Assembly: GCF_007748115.1 (NCBI RefSeq)
Contig: NZ_CP036289.1
Coordinates: 4,774,001-4,838,000 of the forward strand
DNA from: Bremerella volcania
GTDB taxonomy: Bacteria; Planctomycetota; Planctomycetia; Pirellulales; Pirellulaceae
Direction of reading: 5' to 3'
Length of the DNA stretch: 64,000 nt
A model generated the notes under the pieces. The model made no database searches. It saw nothing but the letters and a program-made list of their open reading frames with translations, and was not told the origin of the DNA. Shown piece by piece: positions 9,301 to 17,755 of this stretch (its first letter is position 1; the number at the start of each line of letters is the position of its first letter). Made by a program: the position numbers and the translations under genes.

Positions 9301-11922
9301 AAAATCTGCCGTTGGGCGAATTGCGACCCTCAATTTTGGATTCAAGTGGTCCTTGCCCAAAGCTGAAAACGCATCAGCTCGCTGCGCCGTTGTGCTGCCC
9401 TCCGGGTTCAACAACTCAAGTAGGTTCTCTCCAACCCCCGGTTCGTTTGCGTCAGGCACGAACAAACGGATGTCGTATTTCATGCCATGAAGTGCCTCAA
9501 TGCCCTGAAGTTCAAGGAGCATGTCAGCGAGCACTCGTCCCCGTCCGGGATTGAAAGCATTGATCGACAGTGAACGAACATAGGGGTGCTGAACGAGGTA
9601 ACGCTGAACTCGGTCTGCCAAAAACTTGCCTGTTACAGTCATCCCTCCAATGTCAGGCTCGGGCAATCCTAGCGCGGATGTCACGTTTCCTATAAGTCCT
9701 CGTGCATCCCGCTCCAAACTGGGAGCATAGAGCGTCCACAGTGGGTGAATATTGTCCACTGCGGTAAATACACTCCCGTGACCGACCGAGAGATAGGGAG
9801 GATGGTTTGCCGGCAGTAACCGGTTCAGCAAGACATCTCTGGCAGGCGAAACGAACTCTCGTCGACACTTCTCGGCAATCGTGATCCATGATTCTCCAAG
9901 AGCGGACCAACCAGCTAGCCAAAGGCACCGAATCGGATGAAGTGGGCCAATCAGCGCTGCCTGCTGTCTCTGGCCTCGATAGTTTGTCAAGCCAATGTGA
10001 ACGACGTCGATATTCAAGAGCCCCTCAATGGCCACGAGCACCTCGTGCCGATCTTTTCCACTTCGGGCCTCCGCGTGACGCAGCAATGTTTGCAGTAACA
10101 ACTGAAACTGAACTGCGTATTCAAGAACTTCATCGCGGAGTTCGCCGAAATCAGCGCCTTGTGAGATGAGATTCAACTCGCCTCGTGTGATCGCTTCAAA
10201 AAGAGACTTGCGAGCTACAAGGAACGCGTCAATCGAAACTGCGCCGGTTACATTGAGTGCTGTGCAGACGGGATCGCCTGCGACGCCGCGATTGATCGAC
10301 ACCCGCCACGTCGCCAAAACTTCGGGCTCAGCAAGTATTCTTTGCTCAATGCCACAAAGGCAGCCGCTGACCGGAATGTTGACCGTCCCTTCGCTGCCAA
10401 ACTTGGCTTCGATCATTGCCTGGGAGCCACGAGACTTCTCCGACCAATGTACAGAGGATGGTACGATCTGCTGGGATTCACGATCGTCAAGGATAGCAGT
10501 GAATTGCAGGTCTCGTTGTGCGTGCAGAAGACTTGGGTGGCGAGGAATGGCACGTTGAACTGGCTCAACTTCCACTTCGCCTTCAGGAACTACATAGAAA
10601 AGGTCACCTTCGTTCGGTGCTTGTGTTTGTTCTGAACTTGTATCGTCGATCCACGGTAGCGCTTGTCCCTTGCGATCAAGAAGTGTGAGTCGCTCGCCAT
10701 CCTCAGTGAATGCTTGGACTCGTACGAAATGCCAGCCTTCTTCCCAATCGAATCCAGCGAGTTTATTGAAACTCACGGTCTTCTTACCTGAATTGGTTTT
10801 CCAGGCCGAGACACTTTTGACGATACCTGTTGGGCCGTTGTTTACCGAAATGATCTGAAGTTGGAACTTCGCTAGTCCCTCGACTTTCGACGGTATTGGA
10901 TCGACCTGAAATGCAACACTGAATTTCTTCAAACCGTTCTTGCCCAGCGGCAACACGAGCTCGCCGGTCAACCCTTCGAGACTCTGAACACCACTGTCTT
11001 CTTCACCAACTCTTGGCAGCTTTGTGTACGTCACTTCCACGAAGACTTCGTCGGGTGCGTCGGCCTCGTCTTCAAACTCCCATTTGTCAAATGAAAACCG
11101 GTAGTTCGACCGGTCGCGCACTATCTGACGAGTCCAGTGGTGCGGATTTTCAAGCCCGATTTCTGATAAAAAGTTCGCGAGGTCGGCTCTAAACGCACGC
11201 TTTTCAAGTCCGAGGTCCATCGTGCGCAAACGATCGGACTTTTCCGAGGTAGTCAGACTAGATACACACCGTAGATTCGTCCCAACACGGTATGGGGCCT
11301 TGGTTGCGTCAGCAAGTAATTTGAAGTCCGGTACGAGTCCCAACTCATAAAGCGCCGCACCGACAACATCAGGATCACAGTCGTTGACCTTGATTGTCAA
11401 CAGGAAACGCGTGACTGCAAGTGGAGTAGCCCAGTTCCAATCGCTTTGCGAAACGCGCTGCAAGATGCTCTGTACGCCACTCCGAATCGCAACAGGAATT
11501 TCCTCAAGAAGCTTGCGATTGACATCAGAATAGACATCTCCAAGACGCACATCCTCGAAGGTCGCGATTCCGAATGAATCCTCCGAGGAGGTCCTCAGTT
11601 CATTCGGAACAAACACGACCAGAGGCGGCCTGAGAGTGCCATCGGCTTCTGGATTGCGCAGCTCGATCAGTTTCGTACTTGTGATGTAAACATCATCGTT
11701 CTTTGAATGAGCGTCGTCCGTCAGTACGAATACCAATGAATAAGGTACTTCTCCCCGCAAACGCGAACAAAGTCGCGACATCAAGTCTGCATCGAGGTCT
11801 GAGACCCGCATGCAATGGCCTGGACCACGCTGAATCAGCATCTGCCGAAACCGAGCCGCCAAGTGCTTCTCAATCTCGGCAGCGACGTCGGAGTGGTGTA
11901 TTTCCTTCAGTCCTTGACTCAT
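6358..11922 (-). CDS. mad8: MADS ATP-binding protein MAD8-like, giant HerA/DptH-type ATPase with nuclease-like domain
   Basis: 1854 residues, overlapping mad7 by 4 bp (ATGA). Near the C-terminus there is a P-loop ATPase of the HerA/FtsK kind: Walker A GVQGGGKS at about 1496 and Walker B VVFDEAHKYID at about 1727, followed by MVASQDPPSVP, typical of HerA-like DNA translocases. At about 1135-1170 the text KRTDLALFDL then NLIEVKCYS has the D...ExK spacing of a PD-(D/E)xK nuclease, and QLKDSIVEQL follows as in such folds. An acidic, low-complexity linker (about 1290-1440) separates the two. The architecture resembles DptH of phosphorothioate-dependent restriction systems, so I infer that this subunit carries DNA translocation and possibly cleavage. 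The first 1100 residues have no recognisable domain. Confidence 0.82.
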   Translation of the reverse strand: MSQGLKEIHHSDVAAEIEKHLAARFRQMLIQRGPGHCMRVSDLDADLMSRLCSRLRGEVPYSLVFVLTDDAHSKNDDVYITSTKLIELRNPEADGTLRPPLVVFVPNELRTSSEDSFGIATFEDVRLGDVYSDVNRKLLEEIPVAIRSGVQSILQRVSQSDWNWATPLAVTRFLLTIKVNDCDPDVVGAALYELGLVPDFKLLADATKAPYRVGTNLRCVSSLTTSEKSDRLRTMDLGLEKRAFRADLANFLSEIGLENPHHWTRQIVRDRSNYRFSFDKWEFEDEADAPDEVFVEVTYTKLPRVGEEDSGVQSLEGLTGELVLPLGKNGLKKFSVAFQVDPIPSKVEGLAKFQLQIISVNNGPTGIVKSVSAWKTNSGKKTVSFNKLAGFDWEEGWHFVRVQAFTEDGERLTLLDRKGQALPWIDDTSSEQTQAPNEGDLFYVVPEGEVEVEPVQRAIPRHPSLLHAQRDLQFTAILDDRESQQIVPSSVHWSEKSRGSQAMIEAKFGSEGTVNIPVSGCLCGIEQRILAEPEVLATWRVSINRGVAGDPVCTALNVTGAVSIDAFLVARKSLFEAITRGELNLISQGADFGELRDEVLEYAVQFQLLLQTLLRHAEARSGKDRHEVLVAIEGLLNIDVVHIGLTNYRGQRQQAALIGPLHPIRCLWLAGWSALGESWITIAEKCRREFVSPARDVLLNRLLPANHPPYLSVGHGSVFTAVDNIHPLWTLYAPSLERDARGLIGNVTSALGLPEPDIGGMTVTGKFLADRVQRYLVQHPYVRSLSINAFNPGRGRVLADMLLELQGIEALHGMKYDIRLFVPDANEPGVGENLLELLNPEGSTTAQRADAFSALGKDHLNPKLRVAIRPTADFRSESDAYPAHVSLLFDVFPAEAVSAGKYQAEQAGAPVHGLLQDFVLDYTDDGETVAWTRQPRHGRASAISGAESITDLLSSLPTVFSAATATVATGQAGVSNRPQVTLALDNDDRALIHQVHDVSDWVFTVDRNIGIEYFDHNDQGIRPDYLIEHTPTLENGLGHQVLVTSRSLLEVEAMMRSVLERYSLPHDGQRSAAILDSLRSLSGRLALKLIASPNQRAEALGLALAKLYLDHQGIFTNQIVVPLDAHVDLYREPRKAAADLQEEVSLKRTDLALFDLNAATRTITCNLIEVKCYSNAGNLAQYAQLKDSIVEQLETSERVIRLHFDPRLHTPDRIDRSFKTAELCRLLEFYVERSARFEMLEHKVADEARFFLRTLEDGYDLKFTRSAIVFDFEKDGVDESEVDNEVEFHRVGIDVIQTLVNEVGARPSDSEDDSSSGDLFASDNSEDPPTPSSGGEAAVETTSSIPKLSDAAFLAPDRDRCVDWDSLTSRSFVSDLDEDAIQPSSLQSDDEQDQEIRARASEAPQQKPAAERKSLDDPEQEQIESEHAVSRETGVQSIEESKEAVSALPAQADKRGPSFDVLLGSTNDSPQYGIIGEFAGRKIALDLNQTHTISLFGVQGGGKSYTLGSVAEMATVPIPNINHLPSPLATVIFHYSPTQDYRPEFTSMREPNSESWAIEALEKRFGAKPRAIEDVLLLVPKDKIEDRRREYPGVDVHPLRFSAKELQVSHWQFPMGAVGNQLYMRQLKSIMRGLRNDMTLEGLQSGIDDSSLSDSLKDLAGLRLEMAAQYIDDESSLKGLIRPGRLVIVDLRDEFIEKDEALGLFVVLLQLFGDATYEGTKFNKLVVFDEAHKYIDSAELVAGLVEVVREMRHKGTSVMVASQDPPSVPLALIELSTQIILHRFNSPAWIKYIQKANSSLHALTPEKMAQLKQGEAFVWSAKATDESFSRDAMKIQCRPRVTKHGGDTKTAVDT

Positions 11923-13607
11923 GCCCCATCCTCCTCAGCGACGCTGGAGGTGTCGTATTCTGGAATTGAGTAACGGGGTGTCACAGTTTGTGTGACATAG
12001 GCGTCAGATAAATCACGATAGAATCCCACTTCCCGCCGTCGCGTCTTGAACAACGCAAGGTTCTCACGCAATGCCTCCCTGTCAGTGATACTCGCCTCGC
12101 CAAAACCATCGTTTGGTGGCAGACGGTCGACATAAATCCCGTATCGTTCGCGAAGAAATAGCAGAACCTCCTCTATTCTCATCTCGGTGGTATGGAAGCC
12201 ACGACGCCCTCCTGGCCGAAGTACGGCGATCTGCAATAAAACTTCGAGCAGTCGGCCATCGAGTACAACGCGACGCTTTGAGTTGCGGACTCTCGGTTGT
12301 GCTAAAAGTGCCCCTTGATCGTTCTTCATCATCAGCGAGTCGAGAGCTGTAACAATGTTTCGACGATGCCCCGCAGCTTGCAGGCCAACGATGATTTCAA
12401 TGTAGGTCTCGAAATCTGACAGTCCCATGTCGACAACAGCTTCAATTTCCGGTGCGATGTCTTCCTTCGATGCCCCCGAACTCGTTTCTAATACACCCGC
12501 CAAACGACTACTAAAAAATGCTTCGCGTTCATTTTTGTGTGTCGGCTCCAACAACTGAAGAAGGTCTCCAATCGCGAATCCGTTGTCTGGACGAATCAAT
12601 TTGCCCTTCTTTACAAGATGTTCTGCGAACTCGTCGAGCTTCTTGATGGTGTAATTCGCTTTCACGAAGCCTGTAATTCTTCCAAAGTGAACATCCGCGC
12701 TTCGTTCGGCCAACGTCGCCATGTGAGATCCTGGCACGTTCGCTACGTCTGCGAGCAAATGAACCCGATAAGGGCAGCCACCATGTGGTTCAGTCAGGAT
12801 TCTCGGCTGCATGGGGCAGTTGCCGGTAGCACAGGTTGGGTCCGCAGATCGACGCTTGATGAGTAGCGGCAGCAGCTTGAACAGCCTCAGGTGGTAGAGT
12901 GCCATGTGAAATGACAACAAAATCTTCAAATACTCCACCATGACGCTGCGCGGAATGAAGTTTTGATACACAAGAAGCCGAATCACGTCATCGGCCATAA
13001 GGTCCGCAGAACCAACGCAGACCGGCTTTTGGCTGTCTCGTTCCTTTGTGTTGTCCGCGATGTCCTGAGTTACCTGGTTGCACAATGCCAGCAATGCCTG
13101 CGTTTCCACGTCGATCTGAGTATTTGCGTCAAACTTGTCAGTGTTCAGGTCTTGTCCGGGAAAGAAGAACCGCTTGAGCTGGTCAATCGCGTTCTGACCA
13201 TTGTGTCGAGCGTGGTAAAGCGTTTCATAGATGTGCTGGGCAGCTCCGTAATCTCGGCACTTCTTCGCGTTGCGAAAGCGGTATGTGAACCCGTGGAGCG
13301 GTCGGGGGGCGGCGATCGCCTGATTCGATTTTCCCCGATTCACAATGTCCATCAGGTGCGTTTCAAGCCATTGCTCCAGCACTTTCGGATACTTGTCAAA
13401 TCCGCCGAACAGTTCTGGATGCTCCAGAAACTCGTTTGTGAAATCCTTGAGAGTGACGTCTACCGTTCGGCGAATACGGCTAGGTAGCCCACTATGACGG
13501 ATACGAGCAAGCAAAGTCGTCAAGACGCGATCCATCTCGATCTGCTTGAACTCAAGGTAGCTGGTCTTTGTTAGACGGAAGTCTTTGTCTTTTTTGGAAA
13601 GTGCCAT
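11919..13607 (-). CDS. mad7: MADS protein MAD7-like
   Basis: 562 residues, starting 2 bp after the mad6 stop and overlapping mad8 by 4 bp. I do not recognise a catalytic motif. The protein is mostly helical, with a Cys-containing segment (CATGNCPMQ...GGCPY, about residues 265-285) that could bind a metal. Assignment as mad7 rests on position: between the kinase and the giant ATPase in an otherwise complete MADS order. By analogy with DptG, which sits beside DptH in phosphorothioation-dependent restriction, it may be a structural partner of the ATPase. The C-terminal part (FHTTEMRIEEVLLFLRERYG) looks like a winged-helix-type segment. Translational coupling suggests matched stoichiometry with mad8. 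Confidence 0.75.
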   Translation of the reverse strand: MALSKKDKDFRLTKTSYLEFKQIEMDRVLTTLLARIRHSGLPSRIRRTVDVTLKDFTNEFLEHPELFGGFDKYPKVLEQWLETHLMDIVNRGKSNQAIAAPRPLHGFTYRFRNAKKCRDYGAAQHIYETLYHARHNGQNAIDQLKRFFFPGQDLNTDKFDANTQIDVETQALLALCNQVTQDIADNTKERDSQKPVCVGSADLMADDVIRLLVYQNFIPRSVMVEYLKILLSFHMALYHLRLFKLLPLLIKRRSADPTCATGNCPMQPRILTEPHGGCPYRVHLLADVANVPGSHMATLAERSADVHFGRITGFVKANYTIKKLDEFAEHLVKKGKLIRPDNGFAIGDLLQLLEPTHKNEREAFFSSRLAGVLETSSGASKEDIAPEIEAVVDMGLSDFETYIEIIVGLQAAGHRRNIVTALDSLMMKNDQGALLAQPRVRNSKRRVVLDGRLLEVLLQIAVLRPGGRRGFHTTEMRIEEVLLFLRERYGIYVDRLPPNDGFGEASITDREALRENLALFKTRRREVGFYRDLSDAYVTQTVTPRYSIPEYDTSSVAEEDGA

Positions 13608-13609
13608 AT

Positions 13610-16600
13610 CTAAACCTCCGTTCCGACGTGTTCGAGGTTTAGCCGTCCCGATTCCTCTCGCTCGACGCGGAAGAAGTCATGGCCAGTGGTTGTCAGCAAC
13701 ACCTCTTGATAAGGAGCAGAACTAAGCAGGTTTTTGAAGATTGCCAGACTGAGATAATAACCCTGCAACTCCTCCACAGTGGGGCGATAGCCATGATTCA
13801 ATCGGTAGAGCATCTCGAACACATCGAGGTTCACATCGAGACTGGCGACCAGCCCCGCTTCACTATGAAAACTCAAAATCAGACTGGTCGGCATGTGTTC
13901 TACGAATCGAGCTCTGCTGGCTGAGTCATCAACCTGCAACTGAAATCGCTCCGCTGGGAACAATCGGTAACTTCGCATCGCCCCGTTTGGTACGTCTCGA
14001 ACCTGCAAGACCAGCTTCCCCTTCATCCGTTCGGGATTCGTCAATCCCTCGCCCAAATTGATTGCTCGGATCAACGATTGGAGAACATCCTCTGGTGGAA
14101 CTTCACCGCGAACGACTTGCAGCATTTGACCGGCTGATTGATAAGGCAGCATCCGCCGCCATGAATCATCAATCCTTTCAAAGTAATGCCGCCGCTTTGC
14201 CATCGACACATACGATTGATGTGTGAAGAATCGGTCTCTACTGGCTTGACCCGAGTGATTCCAAGGCAGGTCGTTATACAAACGCGAGAATATTTCCGTG
14301 TCGTATTGCCCGCGCTGGTCGAAGCCCAAGAGTCCTTTCAACTGGTCTGGAGACTGAAAATCCAAAGCACGATCAAGACGAGGATCTGTGGCCTTGCCGA
14401 CATCAATCTCTGCCAACAGAGAAAGTAGGCGATCGGCCGAGCCCGATTCACCGCCCATCCAGCTGTTGAAGTAGAACGAGTTGGCAATTTCTCGTGGATT
14501 TCCGCTGGCGTACAGCTCGTGAATCTCCTCGCAATTCCGCGTCCCTGCGATCATGAAAGACAGCGACGAACCGAGATCGCGAAGCGTCACATGCTGTCGG
14601 CCACGCAAGTCACTCAGCGTGTAGAGCGTCTTCAGCCGTTCAGTGACCAATGGTCCGGCTGTGTCATCCTGGAACGTCTTCACATTGTGGAGGACGTAGC
14701 ATCGCTCGCGGAGGTCGCAGCTATCACAGCGTTTCCAGAACTTCTTGTGCGTCATCCGTTTCAGCAAGCGTTCCAGTATCGACGGCTGCCCATCTGAGCT
14801 ATTGGCAACAACACTTCGCAAGTTGAGGTTGACCATGGCAATGCCATCGTCAGGGACACCGCTTTCGAGTCCTTGACGAACCAGAGTCAACAAGTGCGGA
14901 TAATCCTCAGCATGGCTTTCGAGGAAATCGACAAGCCGCCCTTCGTTGATCGCGATAAGTCGAGTCTCATCGGTAGGCCATGCGCTGGCATCATCACCTT
15001 GAAACGGCTCCAGAAATTCAGTGAGTACCGCCTCATTGGTAACGTCGCCTTCGTCCTGACTGCCATCGTAGTTGCTGCGAAACTTCCGTCCCTTCAACTC
15101 AAATGTGGCTCCATTGCCACGCGGCGCAGGAGTCACCGTCGCACCGTCCGACTTCGCTTGCTGTTCCAGCTTTTGCAGGAATGCCGTTTTGCCGTCACCA
15201 GCATTTCCCGTGATAATCACCAACCGAAACTCACCGTCGAGCGAAGCGGGGATCAGTTCCCGGTCAAGGGCTGTCTCAACGTAGATCTCGCCATCCAGTG
15301 TCAGCCCACGAGTGCCTTTGTTGTTGCGTCCCTGGCTGTAAAGCGTCAGAAGCACGTCCACGAAGGGGTTCGTGTTTGGCTTCGCAGCCGAATCGAGCGT
15401 GGACGGCACCTTCCACGTGATGGTTCCTTCTGTTTCCTCTGGCGCGGTCATTCGTAACGAACTGATGGCCTGCATCGCCTTGAGTATGTCATCCGCCGAC
15501 TGAAAGCGTTCGTGCCTCTCGGGGTGAATCACTTTCCAGAGAAACTCAACGACTGGTTGTGGCAAATCACCACAAGTCGACTGAGCGTACGAGCGAGGGT
15601 CTTGAGCCATCGTTCCGCGCGGGGGCGTGGACGCATTCCAGGGATACTTGCCTGTGATCGCTTGATACAGCGTCACACCAAACGCATATAAATCACGATC
15701 CTGAAGGTCAGTCCGAGTCGGCTCGACGCCCAGTTCGTAGTCCGGTGGAAGGTACTTGCGTGTTCCACCATGCTGTTCGGTTTCTTCGCTGACATCGACC
15801 GACACATTGAAGTCGATAATCTTGACACCTTCCGACGTCCACAGCAGGTTTCGAGGTTTGATGTCGCAGTGGTAGACGTTGTGCTTGTGTAGGTGTGCCA
15901 GACCCTCCACGACCTGTTTGCCCATTTCCCATGCGTCGCCCCGTTGCAGCGCATGGTTTTCAATCAGCCCACCAACGTCGTAGCCTTCAACGAAGTCAAA
16001 CGCGATGAACGGCAGGTCACCGGCAAGGAATCCGGGAGTGATAACCTTCACTACATAACGGTGCTGAGGAAGTTGGTCGAGCAGCATTGTCTCTTGCTTG
16101 ACCTTCTCGATCGAAGAATAACGACCAGGCAGGATGATCTTGACGACAATCGGGCGTTCACGAAGCGAGTCAAATACTTTGTAGACGACACCAAAGCCGC
16201 CTGAGCCCAGCTTTTCCAGGACCTTGTATTGTTTAGTGAGATCGTAGCCGGCGGGAAGGTCTTTGAAATTGACAATGGAATCGTCCGAGTCTTCTCCACC
16301 GGTCTCAGGTTCTTCTGTTGAGGGTGGTTCGCCGTCGCCAGAGTCGCTCGGTGGTGCAAGAATCTTTTCGAGTTCGGTGAGGGCTTCCTTTGCGCTGGGA
16401 CGCTTGTCTTTGTTGAAAGCGCACATGGCTTGCAACCACTCATCGAATCCATCAGGCAAGTCCGGCTGATGTTTGGAAGCGACGACGGAGAAGACACAGC
16501 TCTGATCCATCATCTCGCTGGCATTTCCGAACGGTCGCTCGCCCGTAAACAACTCGTAGAGCACAATGCCGAGAGAGAAGACGTCGGAAGCCGTTGATGC

Positions 16601-17755
16601 CTGACTCGGATGGCCGCCCGCTTCGGAACGACACTCCAGCGGTTGATAATCGCTCTCCAGATCATCAACGATCTCAGACGCAATCGTTGATGTCCGTTCA
16701 TTCCCACCTCGGGCGTGGTCAAAGTTGATCAGTCTCGCCTGTCCGTCAATTCCAAACAGAATTGTGCTCGGACAGATATTCCGATGGATTACATTGTGGG
16801 CGTGTGCATGAACAAGCCCACTCAACAGGTCCTGAGCCACACGAACTTTCTGATCGAACGTCAGCGCCATATCCGGGCGCTCGATGTGCAACCGCAGAGC
16901 TTGGCCGCTCATGTCCTCCACTACTAGCACGTAGCGGTCTTCGTCCTCATTGGGAAAGAAGTCCCGAGCCGCCTGAATCGCAGGATGCGTCGGTAAGGAG
17001 CTGAGTGCCTTATAGGCGTTGGAGATACGCCGAAGTTCCGCCGCCTTTTCTTCATCGGTGGCGTACGGGTCGACGGAATAAACACGCAGTACAACGCGGC
17101 CCCCACTCTTGCCGACATACGTGTTGTATGCGCGGAACTCGGAGAAGTGGTCCGTCCCTCCCAGCTTCTCACTGACAACCCAGCTGCCATACCGGGCCGG
17201 TCCCTGAATCGGTTTGGCGCTTCCCTGAATGGCTTTGATCGTGTTGCCGGTGTATTTCTTGATATTGTTCAGGAAGCGGTCGGGAATCCGTTTGTTGTCC
17301 TGAAAGAAGCGGGCGCTTTTGGCGAGCGTCGTAGTATTCGGAGCATCCTTGCCTGTGGAATCGGACAAATGAGCGGTGGGGGCCGTCAGGATGACAGCTG
17401 CATCGCAGTAGACCTTCCGCAAATTCGGATCGGCATGATTGCTGTCGCCGATCAAGCCGCTCAGTGCCTTGGCGTGTCCCCGCAACTTCGGCAAAGGGGA
17501 ACTGAACGGCTGGCGTCCTTCGGGATACCATTTGCTCCCATAGACGTCGATATTGCCATTCGTCCCTTTGACGTCGACCAGATAAACCGCGTGCGGCGCG
17601 ATGATCGCGAGGTCGATCTCAAAGATCTCGTTACCGCGTCGGATTTCAAAGTTGTGGAGAATGGTGTAGGTATCGGGCAAATGATCGCGCAGGTGAGCAA
17701 TCGCCTGCCGTTCCGAGTCGTTGACCGGTTGTCCGATTGCGATCACCTTGGCCAT
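13610..17755 (-). CDS. mad6: MADS protein kinase MAD6: NERD + pseudokinase + kinase + P-loop domain
   Basis: 1381 residues. Residues 15-130 are a NERD domain (FEIDLAIIAPHAVYLVDVKG), nuclease-related. About 190-420 is a first protein-kinase fold whose key residues are altered: VVLRVYS in place of VAIK, HRNICPST in place of HRD, and NFDHARG in place of DFG, so it is probably a pseudokinase. About 505-750 is a second kinase with an intact-looking site: GSGGFG, VVKII, HCDIKPRNLL, IIDFN. From about 840 a P-loop GNAGDGKT opens an ATPase-like region, with a Cys cluster (CDSCDLRERC) near 1008. PglW of BREX type 2 shares the NERD-kinase layout. In MADS the kinase is thought to be a signalling component. 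The start codon ATG at 17755 overlaps the hsdS stop by one base. Confidence 0.85.
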   Translation of the reverse strand: MAKVIAIGQPVNDSERQAIAHLRDHLPDTYTILHNFEIRRGNEIFEIDLAIIAPHAVYLVDVKGTNGNIDVYGSKWYPEGRQPFSSPLPKLRGHAKALSGLIGDSNHADPNLRKVYCDAAVILTAPTAHLSDSTGKDAPNTTTLAKSARFFQDNKRIPDRFLNNIKKYTGNTIKAIQGSAKPIQGPARYGSWVVSEKLGGTDHFSEFRAYNTYVGKSGGRVVLRVYSVDPYATDEEKAAELRRISNAYKALSSLPTHPAIQAARDFFPNEDEDRYVLVVEDMSGQALRLHIERPDMALTFDQKVRVAQDLLSGLVHAHAHNVIHRNICPSTILFGIDGQARLINFDHARGGNERTSTIASEIVDDLESDYQPLECRSEAGGHPSQASTASDVFSLGIVLYELFTGERPFGNASEMMDQSCVFSVVASKHQPDLPDGFDEWLQAMCAFNKDKRPSAKEALTELEKILAPPSDSGDGEPPSTEEPETGGEDSDDSIVNFKDLPAGYDLTKQYKVLEKLGSGGFGVVYKVFDSLRERPIVVKIILPGRYSSIEKVKQETMLLDQLPQHRYVVKVITPGFLAGDLPFIAFDFVEGYDVGGLIENHALQRGDAWEMGKQVVEGLAHLHKHNVYHCDIKPRNLLWTSEGVKIIDFNVSVDVSEETEQHGGTRKYLPPDYELGVEPTRTDLQDRDLYAFGVTLYQAITGKYPWNASTPPRGTMAQDPRSYAQSTCGDLPQPVVEFLWKVIHPERHERFQSADDILKAMQAISSLRMTAPEETEGTITWKVPSTLDSAAKPNTNPFVDVLLTLYSQGRNNKGTRGLTLDGEIYVETALDRELIPASLDGEFRLVIITGNAGDGKTAFLQKLEQQAKSDGATVTPAPRGNGATFELKGRKFRSNYDGSQDEGDVTNEAVLTEFLEPFQGDDASAWPTDETRLIAINEGRLVDFLESHAEDYPHLLTLVRQGLESGVPDDGIAMVNLNLRSVVANSSDGQPSILERLLKRMTHKKFWKRCDSCDLRERCYVLHNVKTFQDDTAGPLVTERLKTLYTLSDLRGRQHVTLRDLGSSLSFMIAGTRNCEEIHELYASGNPREIANSFYFNSWMGGESGSADRLLSLLAEIDVGKATDPRLDRALDFQSPDQLKGLLGFDQRGQYDTEIFSRLYNDLPWNHSGQASRDRFFTHQSYVSMAKRRHYFERIDDSWRRMLPYQSAGQMLQVVRGEVPPEDVLQSLIRAINLGEGLTNPERMKGKLVLQVRDVPNGAMRSYRLFPAERFQLQVDDSASRARFVEHMPTSLILSFHSEAGLVASLDVNLDVFEMLYRLNHGYRPTVEELQGYYLSLAIFKNLLSSAPYQEVLLTTTGHDFFRVEREESGRLNLEHVGTEV

